64,000 nt of DNA from JBKBII01 sp046299415 (lineage in GTDB: Bacteria; Pseudomonadota; Gammaproteobacteria; Ectothiorhodospirales; Ectothiorhodospiraceae): NCBI GenBank assembly GCA_046299415.1, contig JBKBII010000005.1:62001-126000 (forward strand). The letters run 5' to 3'. The position numbers were made by a program, and so were the translations under genes. The notes under the pieces are model-generated. The model saw nothing but the letters and a program-made list of their open reading frames with translations, did not search any database and was not told where the DNA came from. Below, piece after piece: positions 17,959 to 27,800 of the stretch; position 1 is the stretch's first letter; every line of letters begins with the position of its first letter.

Positions 17959-20327
17959 CGTCGCTCCGCCGGATCAGAATCAGTCCGATCAAGATCGACC
18001 GCAATGATTCGATCGTTGAATCGCAGTCGTGGCGCTTGTCGCTGTCCACCCTGCCCCACCGACACACCAGCCGTTGCCGCTCCCCTCGGATCGTCACCGT
18101 CGCACGAGCATCCCACACCCATCTCGGCAGTGTCGTCGTCCATATCGCCCTGCTGCAAAAACGCCAGCGCAGCCCGTGGAGACTCGAGCATCGCCATCGG
18201 CGGCATCGCGGCCAAGATGGCTTTGCCATAGCCCTGAGTGCGCAACCTCGGATCGCACAGCACAATGACCCCGCGATCGTTATGAGAACGAATCAATCGC
18301 CCAACACCTTGTTTCAACGACAAAATGGCGTTCGGCAAAACCCAATGCGGAAACAACCCACCGCGATCGCGCAGTTGGTCGGCCCGCGCTGCGAGGACCG
18401 GATCATCAGGCGAAGCGAACGGCAACTTATCGATCACGACCAACGACAACGCCGATCCCGGCACATTGACCCCCTCCCAAAAACTCCCCGCACCCAGAAG
18501 CCAGGCGCGCCCATGCGCGCGAAACCGCTCGACCAACGCCGCGCGCGACACCCCGGTTGACTGCACCAGCACCTCACGATCCTCCGGTGCATGTTCGAGC
18601 AACAACGTGGCCGCCTCCTGCAGCGCCCGATGCGAGGTGAACAGCAAAAACGCGCCTCCCGGCATATCGCGTAACAACGGCCACAGCCAACGCAACCAAG
18701 CACGAGTAAAGCCCGCCTCACCCGGTTTTGGGAGATCAGTCGGCGCCAACAACAACCCAGCCTGGCGCGCATGATCGAACACACTCGGCAACACCTCGGC
18801 CGGGGTCCCCCGCGGCAAACCAAAGCGTCCCCGAATCAGGCGAAAATCCTCGCCCACCGCGAGAGTCGCCGACACCATGATCCAACTCGCAGCCAGCCGT
18901 TTGCGCGCCTCGGCCAGCGGCCCTGCGGCGTCTATCGGCGTCCGGTGCAACAGCAACGCCGCCCCAAGATGCGACCCCGAGCGCTCAAACCAGGACACCT
19001 CGTGAGCATCATCCGGGGCCTGAAAACGCGCGAGCGCCGTACGCTGCTCCAATAACTGATCCAACAGCGTACGCCACTCGCTATGCGCCGCGACTAAAGA
19101 CCGCAGGCTCTTTTCTGCATCAGCCAGGCAGCGGTCCAGACTGGACAGCGCCTGCGCACGGGCACGCATTTCCGGCGACGCCGCGGCGTCAAACTGTTCG
19201 GTGTCCGGCGCGTTCACCGCAACAGCCACAGGCCCGAGTGCCTCCTTCTTCACTTCATCAGGACAATCGGTCGCCGCATCCGCAACAACGACAGCGGCGA
19301 CGTGGCGCGCCCGCGCATCACGCAGCGGCTCCTTGGGCCATACCGCCAACAACGCATCGACCGCGCGCTCGACCGTCGCACACAGGGGATCGATGACTGG
19401 CACCGACGTCGCCAACTGGCGTGCCGTCCGACGCGCATCGGCAACCCAAACCCTCAAGCTGCGGGTGGACAGATGGTCGCCGAAATACTGACCTGCAAGA
19501 TCAGGCAAGCGATGCGCCTCATCGACGACAATGACCTCGGTCGACGGCAGAAGCTCCGCGAACCCCTGCTCTTTCAGGGCCAAATCCGCCAACAACAGAT
19601 GGTGATTGACGACGACGATATCGGCCGCAAGGGCCTGTCGACGAGCGCGCGCCACAAAGCACTGATCCTCAAAATACCCGCACTCGGCACCGAGACAATT
19701 CTCAATGGTCGAGGTCACCCGCTCACCAAAGCCCGGCGGCGCGTTGCGCAACAGGTTGGAGCGTGAAAGATCGCCATCAAGATCAGTCGCCGAAAAAGCT
19801 TCCAGTTTCCGGATCAATTGGCGCAGCCCATGCGAACCCGGGTCTGCCGCCAGCTCCTGGCTGAGCTGTTCGAGGCGCTCATGGCAAAGGTAATTGGCCC
19901 GACCCTTGAGTCGGGCAACCTTGATCGCCCGAGGCAACTCGCCACGCAGCGATTCCAAAAGCATCGGAAGATCCACATCGAACAACTGATCCTGCAGTTG
20001 CCGAGTCCCGGTCGCGATCAGCGCCCGACGCCGAGCCGCCAGCACTGGAATCAGATAGCCGAACGTCTTGCCAACACCCGTTGGCGCCTCGATCAAGCGA
20101 TGCTGACGGAGCTCAAGGGCCGACGCGAGTACGGCCATTGCCATATCCAGCTGGGGCGATCGTGGCCGAAAGCCCGCCAAGCGCTTCGCTAAGACGCCGT
20201 CATCGCTCAACCAGCGCAGGACTCGTCGTCCCTCAGGGGTCTCGGCAACCGACTCAATCGAAGGCTCTGACGAACCATCCTCATCGGCGCCCGGCGAGAT
20301 TGTGGCCGCCGCATCGTCGCGCCCCAT
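17955..20327 (-). CDS. yoaA: DinG/YoaA-type ATP-dependent DNA helicase
   Basis: A superfamily 2, XPD-like 5'-3' helicase of the DinG/YoaA family involved in DNA damage tolerance. Motifs in order are the Q-like FRPRSPQLDMA, Walker A APTGVGKTFGYL, GTRQLQDQL, DEAH in VIVVDEAHRL, a Cys set suited to a 4Fe-4S cluster between (NYLCHE, NCLGAECGYFEDQCFVARAR), and a C-terminal GVGRLIRSHNDRGVIVLCDPR. From the ATG at 20327 the protein is 790 residues; a TTG at 20381 would add 18. It lies upstream of tsaB with a four-base overlap, the usual yoaA-tsaB neighbourhood in gammaproteobacteria. Confidence 0.93.
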   Translation of the reverse strand: MGRDDAAATISPGADEDGSSEPSIESVAETPEGRRVLRWLSDDGVLAKRLAGFRPRSPQLDMAMAVLASALELRQHRLIEAPTGVGKTFGYLIPVLAARRRALIATGTRQLQDQLFDVDLPMLLESLRGELPRAIKVARLKGRANYLCHERLEQLSQELAADPGSHGLRQLIRKLEAFSATDLDGDLSRSNLLRNAPPGFGERVTSTIENCLGAECGYFEDQCFVARARRQALAADIVVVNHHLLLADLALKEQGFAELLPSTEVIVVDEAHRLPDLAGQYFGDHLSTRSLRVWVADARRTARQLATSVPVIDPLCATVERAVDALLAVWPKEPLRDARARHVAAVVVADAATDCPDEVKKEALGPVAVAVNAPDTEQFDAAASPEMRARAQALSSLDRCLADAEKSLRSLVAAHSEWRTLLDQLLEQRTALARFQAPDDAHEVSWFERSGSHLGAALLLHRTPIDAAGPLAEARKRLAASWIMVSATLAVGEDFRLIRGRFGLPRGTPAEVLPSVFDHARQAGLLLAPTDLPKPGEAGFTRAWLRWLWPLLRDMPGGAFLLFTSHRALQEAATLLLEHAPEDREVLVQSTGVSRAALVERFRAHGRAWLLGAGSFWEGVNVPGSALSLVVIDKLPFASPDDPVLAARADQLRDRGGLFPHWVLPNAILSLKQGVGRLIRSHNDRGVIVLCDPRLRTQGYGKAILAAMPPMAMLESPRAALAFLQQGDMDDDTAEMGVGCSCDGDDPRGAATAGVSVGQGGQRQAPRLRFNDRIIAVDLDRTDSDPAERR

Positions 20328-20413
20328 CACGTCGGCGATCCAACGACCGTCAGCAGAATGGTTCGCTCGCCTACGCGCCAACGCCCGAGCCCACTCATCG
20401 GCTCAACACGCGG

Positions 20414-21124
20414 TCAAACGCGCTCACTCATCAACGCCCTGGCCGCCTCACGTGCCTGTTCAGCTCCGCTACGATCCCCCCGCAATTCCCGCGCGGCGGC
20501 AATCACTTCCCAAGCCTCGCGCTTGACCTGTGCCTGATTCGGCGCCAACTGCACGGCGCGCAGGCCCATCTGCTCAGCCTGAGCGGCATCACCCTGCTGA
20601 AACCGAACCTTGGCCAAAGCGAGCCACAACTCGGCATCACGCGGTGCGATTCGCAGCGCCCGTTCAAGCTGCGCTGCACCGGTACGAAGATCGCCCGCGC
20701 TCACCGCATCCGAAGACGCCCTAGCCAAGGTCTCCGCCGCCGAAGAGCGTGACGGTGCCACTTCAGACCGCGGTGGCGTAGACGCCTGCGGCGCGGACGG
20801 CTGCACCTCACGCTCAGCACGCTCGCGCCGGGGTTGAGTCGGAGCAGGGACCACCTCCGGTCGCACGTCGGGCGCCACAACGACAGCCGGCGGCGCACGC
20901 GGAGGCAATGGCTCACTGCGCGGAAGCGGCACCGTGCAGCCGGCCACCACCACAACCACGAACGGCATCAGCGTCTTGATCGCAGTACGGCAAAGTCCTC
21001 TGGACCATGAGATTCGGCGCGAAATACGGGCTCCGGTATCGGCCAAAAGATTTACCCCCTGCTCTCGAATACAACCACAAGCGCCTGTCATCGCCGCCGA
21101 TCCATGGATGTCGCCGCTTGTCAT
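20414..21124 (-). CDS. TPR-repeat lipoprotein
   Basis: A 236-residue predicted lipoprotein with tetratricopeptide repeats near its C-terminus (about 155-225: GDLRTGAAQLERALRIAPRDAELWLALAKVRFQQGDAAQAEQMGLRA in segments). The ATG at 21124 has a strong GGGGAGA ribosome-binding site seven bases upstream. The signal has a long n-region and the lipobox VVVAGC. The middle is Pro/Ala/Arg-rich. The gene follows mrcB directly; TPR lipoproteins next to PBP1b occur in other gammaproteobacteria. A role as a partner of peptidoglycan synthesis is inferred from location only. Confidence 0.75.
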   Translation of the reverse strand: MTSGDIHGSAAMTGACGCIREQGVNLLADTGARISRRISWSRGLCRTAIKTLMPFVVVVVAGCTVPLPRSEPLPPRAPPAVVVAPDVRPEVVPAPTQPRRERAEREVQPSAPQASTPPRSEVAPSRSSAAETLARASSDAVSAGDLRTGAAQLERALRIAPRDAELWLALAKVRFQQGDAAQAEQMGLRAVQLAPNQAQVKREAWEVIAAARELRGDRSGAEQAREAARALMSERV

Positions 21125-21333
21125 AACGTTATCTCCCCGGCGTGCCACTCCGGACACGATCACCGAAATCGACCGACTCAGGAACGGCGTTGGGTCCCTA
21201 TTGTGCCTCAAGGCTGCAACGGCTGGCGGTCAACCCGACGCCCGGTCCATTCGATACTCGATCACCTCAACATGCGAATAACGGCAAGCAGAGCCAACCA
21301 CACAGATTTAGAGCACTGCTGCGCAACCGACGC

Positions 21334-23646
21334 CTACTGCCCCATCCAGCGCTGCCACCAGGAATCGTTATTCGCTCCGTCCGGGTCGTAGGCGGGATCC
21401 GACGGAAAATCGCAAGCCGCGCGACGCGAAGGCTCGGAACCCCGCCAAAAAGGCAAGTCCACCGTCTGCGTACAACGCGTGGTCTCGACGCGTAACCCGC
21501 TCACGCGATCGACGCGAGCCCACACCACCTCGGGATGAATCTGAGATCGCAGCCGACCAGCGCCAAGCGCCGACATCGCCTCGCCCCACAACACACCTGC
21601 ACCACTCGCACCGGTAAACGGTGTGGCCCGATTGTCATCGAACCCCACCCAAACGACGAGAACACGCTCGTCGTCGAAGCCCGCGAACCAAGAATCCCGG
21701 CGATCGTTCGATGTTCCGGTTTTGCCCGCTGCCTCGCCTGGCGCCAAGGCCCGACCAACCGCCGCACCCGTTCCCTCGCGCAGAACGTCGCGCAAAGCCT
21801 CGCGCACCAGATACACCGCACCATCCGGCACAGCGCCGCGCAACTCGAGTGGATAATGCGACAACGGACGGTCATTGGCATCGAGCACATCGCGAATGAC
21901 CCGCCCCCGGGTCGCATAGCCACCGTTCGCCAGAGCCTGATAGAGCCCCGCCACTTCAAGCGGTGACAGATCAACCGCGCCCAACGCTACCGACGGCAGC
22001 GGGCGCGGCGGGGATTCAAGACCCAAAGTCTGCATCAAGCGCAACACGCGCTCGATCCCCACCGACTCGGACAATCGCACCATCGGCACGTTATAAGAAC
22101 GCACCAACGCCTCCCAAACGGTTACCGAGCCGCGAAAACGGCGATCGAAATTCTGCGGCGCCCACAACTGTCCATTCGGTAAGCGCATTTCAAACGGGCT
22201 ATCGTCGAGCGTCGACGCCAATGAATAGCGCATCGGATCGCTGACCGCCGTCAGCACGATGAACGGCTTCAATAGAGAGCCAATCGGCCGCCGAGCCTGA
22301 ACCGCCCGGTTAAAGCCCGGAAAACGTGGATCCGCATCCCCGATCAAGGCCCGCACCTCGCCACTGAGCGCATCGGTCAGCACCGCCGCCATCTGCAGAT
22401 CGCCACGCCCCTCGCCACTCGTACGCAGTCCCGCGATTCCTGCGACCAAGCGTTGTTCGAGCTGCGCCTGTGCGACAGGCGACAACGTCGTGAAAATTCG
22501 TAAACCCTCGGACTGTAAATCTTCCTCCCGATACTCCTCTCGCAGCTGTCGTCGAACCAGATCCAGAAACGCCGGATAGCGCGACTCGCCACGAGGAATA
22601 CGGGGTGAAACCTCGATCGGCCGCTCACGAGCGACCTGCGCCGTCTCTGCATCGACCAAGCCGAGGCTCTGCATCTGCGAAATCACCAGATTTCGGCGAT
22701 CACGCGTACGCTCGGGATGACGACGGGGATCGTAAAAACTCGCACCCCGGGCCATGCCCACCAACATCGCGATCTGATCCAGGCGCAACTCATTGAGCGG
22801 GCGCCGGAAATAAAACTCAGCAGCCGTCCCGAATCCATGAATCGCAACACGTCCCGACTGGCCGAGAAAAACCTCGTTGAGATAGGCCTCGAGAATCTCC
22901 AACTTCGAATAGCGATGCTCGATAATCAGAGCCATCAACGCCTCAGACGCCTTGCGCTCAAACGTTCGCGCCTGCGTCAGATAAAAGTTCTTGACCAGCT
23001 GCTGAGTCAGGGTCGACCCACCCTGCACCGTGCGTCCGGCGCGCAGATTGGTAACGGCTGCGCGCGCAATCCCTAACGGATCAAGCCCGCGATGAACGAA
23101 AAAACGCCGGTCCTCGATGGCCAAAAGCGCCGCGATCAGTTCCGCAGGGACGTCCTCGATCCGAACGAGCACCCGGTCCTCGCCCTGCGCGTCGTGAATG
23201 CTCCCGATCAATAGCGGCTCGATCCGCATCAGATCGATCGCGTCACCATCCTGGGAGCGCAGGCGCTCGACCATCCCGCCATCGAAGCTCACCTCAACCG
23301 AGCGTGACGACTCAAGACCATCAGAGAACCGAAAGGCGCGCGATGTCAGCCGCAAACGAGACCCATCGCGATTGAACGTCCCCGGCAAACGGCCCTCACC
23401 GTCTGCGACGTAACCGAGGAGATCGAGCTCCAGCAAGGCATCCTCGAGCCGCAGTGGTGCACTCTCGTAAAGCTCGAGCGGCCGGGCAAAGACTCGTGCC
23501 GGCAACGCCCAGCGAGGCCCATCGAACTGCGCCCGAATCTCAGCATCGAGCGCCCGCACAAGGCCGGTCAGGACAACCGCGCCGACCAGCACGAGCCCCA
23601 ACACAAACAATCCAACCGCCGGCAAAATCCGCCCGATCATGCTCAT
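21334..23646 (-). CDS. mrcB: Penicillin-binding protein 1B
   Basis: A bifunctional class A PBP in the inner membrane that polymerises glycan strands and cross-links peptides. One N-terminal membrane helix is followed by a UvrB-like UB2H domain (about 45-130). The GT51 glycosyltransferase has EDRRFFVHRG (Glu near 176), QGGSTLTQQLVKN and RKASEALMA. The transpeptidase domain has SLLK (Ser near 457), SYN, and KTGTS near 640. At 770 residues the length is normal for PBP1B, and the UB2H region marks it as 1B rather than 1A. It is the first gene of the minus-strand unit leading to truD. Confidence 0.95.
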   Translation of the reverse strand: MSMIGRILPAVGLFVLGLVLVGAVVLTGLVRALDAEIRAQFDGPRWALPARVFARPLELYESAPLRLEDALLELDLLGYVADGEGRLPGTFNRDGSRLRLTSRAFRFSDGLESSRSVEVSFDGGMVERLRSQDGDAIDLMRIEPLLIGSIHDAQGEDRVLVRIEDVPAELIAALLAIEDRRFFVHRGLDPLGIARAAVTNLRAGRTVQGGSTLTQQLVKNFYLTQARTFERKASEALMALIIEHRYSKLEILEAYLNEVFLGQSGRVAIHGFGTAAEFYFRRPLNELRLDQIAMLVGMARGASFYDPRRHPERTRDRRNLVISQMQSLGLVDAETAQVARERPIEVSPRIPRGESRYPAFLDLVRRQLREEYREEDLQSEGLRIFTTLSPVAQAQLEQRLVAGIAGLRTSGEGRGDLQMAAVLTDALSGEVRALIGDADPRFPGFNRAVQARRPIGSLLKPFIVLTAVSDPMRYSLASTLDDSPFEMRLPNGQLWAPQNFDRRFRGSVTVWEALVRSYNVPMVRLSESVGIERVLRLMQTLGLESPPRPLPSVALGAVDLSPLEVAGLYQALANGGYATRGRVIRDVLDANDRPLSHYPLELRGAVPDGAVYLVREALRDVLREGTGAAVGRALAPGEAAGKTGTSNDRRDSWFAGFDDERVLVVWVGFDDNRATPFTGASGAGVLWGEAMSALGAGRLRSQIHPEVVWARVDRVSGLRVETTRCTQTVDLPFWRGSEPSRRAACDFPSDPAYDPDGANNDSWWQRWMGQ

Positions 23647-23802
23647 CCTCGCAAGCTCAAAAGCCTGGTCGCCAACGCGAACTAGCGCGCCGAAGAAATC
23701 GCCACCGCGGGCGGATTCAACCAGTCCGAGCAGCGCCTCGCCTATCGTCGAACGTCACGCTGAATCCAGCCTGCTTCAACTCGGAGAGTCCGAGCAACGT
23801 TC

Positions 23803-24888
23803 TCAAGCGCGCATGGTCTCGCGCAGTCGCTCGACATCGACGGATACCTCGAGGCCCGCCGGCATGCCGCCCTGAAACACACCAGAAACGGGGGCGACAT
23901 CCGGATAGCCGCGACCCCACGCGAGTGTCAGGTGACGCTCGTCGCAACGCGCGGCGTTGGTCGGATCAATATCGATCCAGCCCAGCGCCGGATCGTACAG
24001 ACTCGCCCACGCGTGCGTTGCATCGACTCCACGCAGCCGTTCTTGGCCGGGAGGTGGCTGTGTCTCGATATAGCCCGACACATATCGCGCCGGAACGCCA
24101 GCGGCGCGCGCGGCGGCGACGGCCAGATGAGCGAAGTCCTGACACACCCCCGCTCGGCTATGCAACAGCTCATCAATCGACGTTTCCACCGTCGTCGCAC
24201 CCGGAACATAGGCGAAGTGCTCGGGAATGCGTGTCGCCAACACATCCGCCAACATTTGCACCGTCCACTGCTCGCGCGCGGAAGGACCCGCAAAAGCTTG
24301 GGATGCACCTCCCAGCCGACCACACGCTGTCAGCGCCAAGTCGTCGAGACCCAAAGCCGCAAGCACAGCCTGCCCCTCACCCATGCGCCCTGTCTCGACG
24401 GCGTACAGCATCGCATCGAGACGATCTTCTGCCGCCTCATCCACGACGGGCGATCGCCCTCGCACCGCCAGACCGCCACCAGAAGTCGCCCAAACCCGAT
24501 CGAGTAACCCGGGAAACTCGGCGAGTGGCGTCGAAGCGATCAAGCTGTCGTCGCCTCGCCAACGCAGCAGATCGAACGCCACATCGAGCACCAACTCGAC
24601 CTGCGGCTGCGACCACTCGCACAGCGCGCAAGGGTTACCAAAGGCATCGACATGCTCCTCAAGCCGCCCACCACCGGGCGCGAGACGCATCTGAAAGGCC
24701 GCCAGTGTCTGCCCCGGCGCCGGTCGCGGTTTTAGCCTTATCAAACCCAATACCCGCAGGGTCGGCACGGCGTAGCGATACACGGTTCGATGACGCACGC
24801 GAAACCGCAGCGGTTGGCCCAAGTGCTCGCCCCGGCTCAGGCCATCATCAGATCGTCCAGGTACAGCCCCCGCGTGCACTCTCGTCAT
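23803..24888 (-). CDS. Bacterial transglutaminase-like cysteine protease family protein
   Basis: A 361-residue protein with the N-terminal beta domain found in bacterial transglutaminase-like proteins (LRFRVRHRTVYRYAVP) and a transglutaminase core. The catalytic triad is visible: Cys in AGVCQDFAHLAV, His in DATHAWASLY, and Asp in IDIDPTNA. The ATG overlaps the stop of the upstream ATP-grasp/alpha-E gene by four bases. This association is conserved across bacteria and has been predicted to form a peptide or amide ligation and cleavage system. The substrate is unknown, and cytoplasmic location is inferred because no signal is seen. Confidence 0.9.
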   Translation of the reverse strand: MTRVHAGAVPGRSDDGLSRGEHLGQPLRFRVRHRTVYRYAVPTLRVLGLIRLKPRPAPGQTLAAFQMRLAPGGGRLEEHVDAFGNPCALCEWSQPQVELVLDVAFDLLRWRGDDSLIASTPLAEFPGLLDRVWATSGGGLAVRGRSPVVDEAAEDRLDAMLYAVETGRMGEGQAVLAALGLDDLALTACGRLGGASQAFAGPSAREQWTVQMLADVLATRIPEHFAYVPGATTVETSIDELLHSRAGVCQDFAHLAVAAARAAGVPARYVSGYIETQPPPGQERLRGVDATHAWASLYDPALGWIDIDPTNAARCDERHLTLAWGRGYPDVAPVSGVFQGGMPAGLEVSVDVERLRETMRA

Positions 24889-27800
24889 GCGCCACCGCCG
24901 ACTTCGCCCAACACTGGATGCGACGGCACTGGCGCCAGAAACTGTTCCTCGAGTACGGCATGCAATCGATCGACATCACCGAGCAAGGCCAAAATGCTGA
25001 TCGAATCCGTCGACAACGCCTGAGACTGCATGGCCGCCAGCACGCCATTCATCGCATCCGAGTCCGCGCACGACCGGACGCCCCGCAAACCGCCCGAACG
25101 CAGCCGCACACGCAGCCACTCAACTTCTGTCTCCAGCGCGGACCACCCTGCAAGACAGCCCTGACGCCCCGGCCAAGCCCGGGCGTGCTCGGCCAGACGC
25201 TCGAGCTGGAACAACAATCCGCGCGGGTTCTCCGGGTCACGCAGCAAGCGATCGAAAATCACGGCATCAAGCCCGTCATGAACACTCTCCCGCTCCAGCA
25301 GGCCACCCCCTCCCGCCATCGCAACACCACCCTCGACGGCTCCAGCGCCCCCGGCTGATCGAGTCGAATCACCATCCGCCGAAAAAGGTGCCGCCGCGCG
25401 CCAATGGGCCACTGAATCAAACGAAGACCTGCTGCCTTCACTCACAATCGACGCCTGCCACAGAGCGGGGCGCACCGCTGCCACCGACTCAGCAAAACGC
25501 ACGACGTGATCACGCAGAACCAACCGCGCGTTGATCGCAGACGCCTTTTTAGCCCCCATACTCTCGAATTTTGCGTTGTCGGCGCGGGAATGTTCGGCAT
25601 CCGTGTTTTCAGCGCCCGCTCTCTCGCTCACACGCCCCACCAGCGACATCAATCGAAGCAGGTTTCGCGAACGTTCGATACGTCTTCCGGCATCAAGAAA
25701 TCGCCACCCCAAATGATGTACGAGGTTCTCCTGCGATAACCCTGCGAAAGCCGCGAGACTCTCCGCCAAGGCACCGAGCGCCCGCTCGATTCGAAACAAC
25801 CGCCCGGAATCGAGGGCGTCCTCAAGAGACGTCTCGCCCGGCACCGCATGGCCGCCCGCCGCCGACGCAGCGGTCCGCCCAAATCCCGGTTCAGAATCAT
25901 CGGCCATGCCCACAGGCTCGGCAGGCGCCAACATCGCGCTCAATCGCAGCACGTGCTCATGCAAACGCTGCAGCACGTGCAGCGTATCGCCGGACAAACG
26001 ATCGCGTAGAGCATGGTGATTCGACTCGACCCGGTCGAGCAACTCACGCACTGCCGCCGCACCCCACACGCCAAACACCTGAGCTAAACACGCGCGCACC
26101 GGCAAGATCATCGGCGCCATCGCACCAGCGCCCAACGCCGCAGCATCCGGACCATCCCAGGTTTTTTCGACCGGCAAAGGACGACCCGCGATCCACGCCG
26201 TTGCATCCAGCAACACGTCGAGCTCCGCATCGCCAGTTTCGTCAAACCAAGGCGCCGAATCAGAACCATACCCGTGAGCCTGCAACCATCCCGTAGGTGG
26301 CAGGCGCTCGGCGCGATGGCGCAACAACCGCAACCACCGCACCAATGACTCGAGCCGTTCAGCGTACCGACCCAGCCAGTAAAACCGCTCCGCGACGCGC
26401 CTCGGCAGATCATGCTGCCCGAAAGGCATACCACGACCCAATGTCGGGCGATCCGTCGCTGCCGACAACTGCGACCGGCCTTGAGGCCCTTCTGCCCAAC
26501 CACCGCTTGATTCAGGATCAGCCAAGCTTGCCGGCCCAGCTTGTTGTCGGGGCGGCGACCCGAAGCCATCACCTGAAGCGCCTTCGCTACCGCCTCCATT
26601 AGCCGTCACGTCCCGTCGTGCCTCGGCATTGCCGTCGATACCCGGCTCGACTGACTTTATTCGATCCACGAGTCTGAATTGATCGGCCGAATCAACCCGC
26701 TCGGCCGGCGCGACCGGCAACACCTCGCCGCCCTGTGTCCCAATCGCGACTGAACCGTCCGCGGCTGAACGGTCACCATCGCCGCCTGATTGATCGACGC
26801 CCGCACTCGCGCACAGCGGAGCGCCGCTCGCGCCGGTGTCCGCGGCTTTATGTTTCTGATCCGCCAGGTGCGGCGTCGGTAACGCCGCCACACCGGTGTC
26901 CCGCGCCGGCATGCGACACACCCAAGCATCCTTCGACAAACCACCTGCCTGGTTGGACACCACACAGGAGTCTCGGCGTCCAGCCACACGCGTCAACGCC
27001 GTCGGCAGTACACTCCAAGCTGCCGCGGCAGCGGTCGGCTGAAACGTCGAAGGGCCCCCGTCGCGGCACGTATTGGCCATCGCGACAGACTGACGAGCGC
27101 CACTGCGACGCCCGGCAAACACGCGCAACGTCCCGCGGCGCGGCTCAATGCCACCGCCATCGATCAGGGTAGGAAAAGTCGACAGCGACAGCGCCTCCTG
27201 AGCCACGAACCGATCGGGCGCCCTGCGCAGCTCATCGATCAGAGTGTCAACCTGCTTCGGGTCGAGTTGTGCGACGAAAACCGGATCGCCTCCACCAGCA
27301 CGATCGATGCGTCGGATGACCAACCGCTCCAGCGTATCGAGCACCAAAGCGAGCGACTCCGGCTGCCCACACCACCAACTCGCGACGCCCGGCAACTGCA
27401 GGGGCTCACCCCACCACTCGGTGGCGATACGCGACAGAAAACCCTGCCAGCCCGGTGCCTCGAGAACGCCCGACCCAAGTGCATTCAGCACGCGCACCCG
27501 ACCGCGCTTCTCCGCCTCCAGCAACCCCGCAACCCCCAGCATCGAGTCGGGCCGCAGAAACAACGGATCTGACCAGTCATCATCGACACGCCGCAAAATC
27601 ACGCCGACCGGAACCAAGCGCTCCAACCCGCGCAGCCAGATCCGCCCCTCATGAAACACCAGATCCTCGCCCTGAACGAGCTGCAGCCCCAACCTTCGAG
27701 CCAACTGCACATGCTCGAACCAGCTCTCGTTCAACGGACCGGGCGACAACAGCACAGCACAGGCGTCTGGCGGCGCGTCCGGCAGCGACTGCAGCGCCGC

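Noticed and set aside
23454..25358. 634-codon plus-strand frame opposite mrcB and the transglutaminase
   Set aside because: Both minus-strand genes have intact catalytic motifs; the plus frame is Arg/Pro/Ala-rich, typical of an antisense frame in high-GC DNA.
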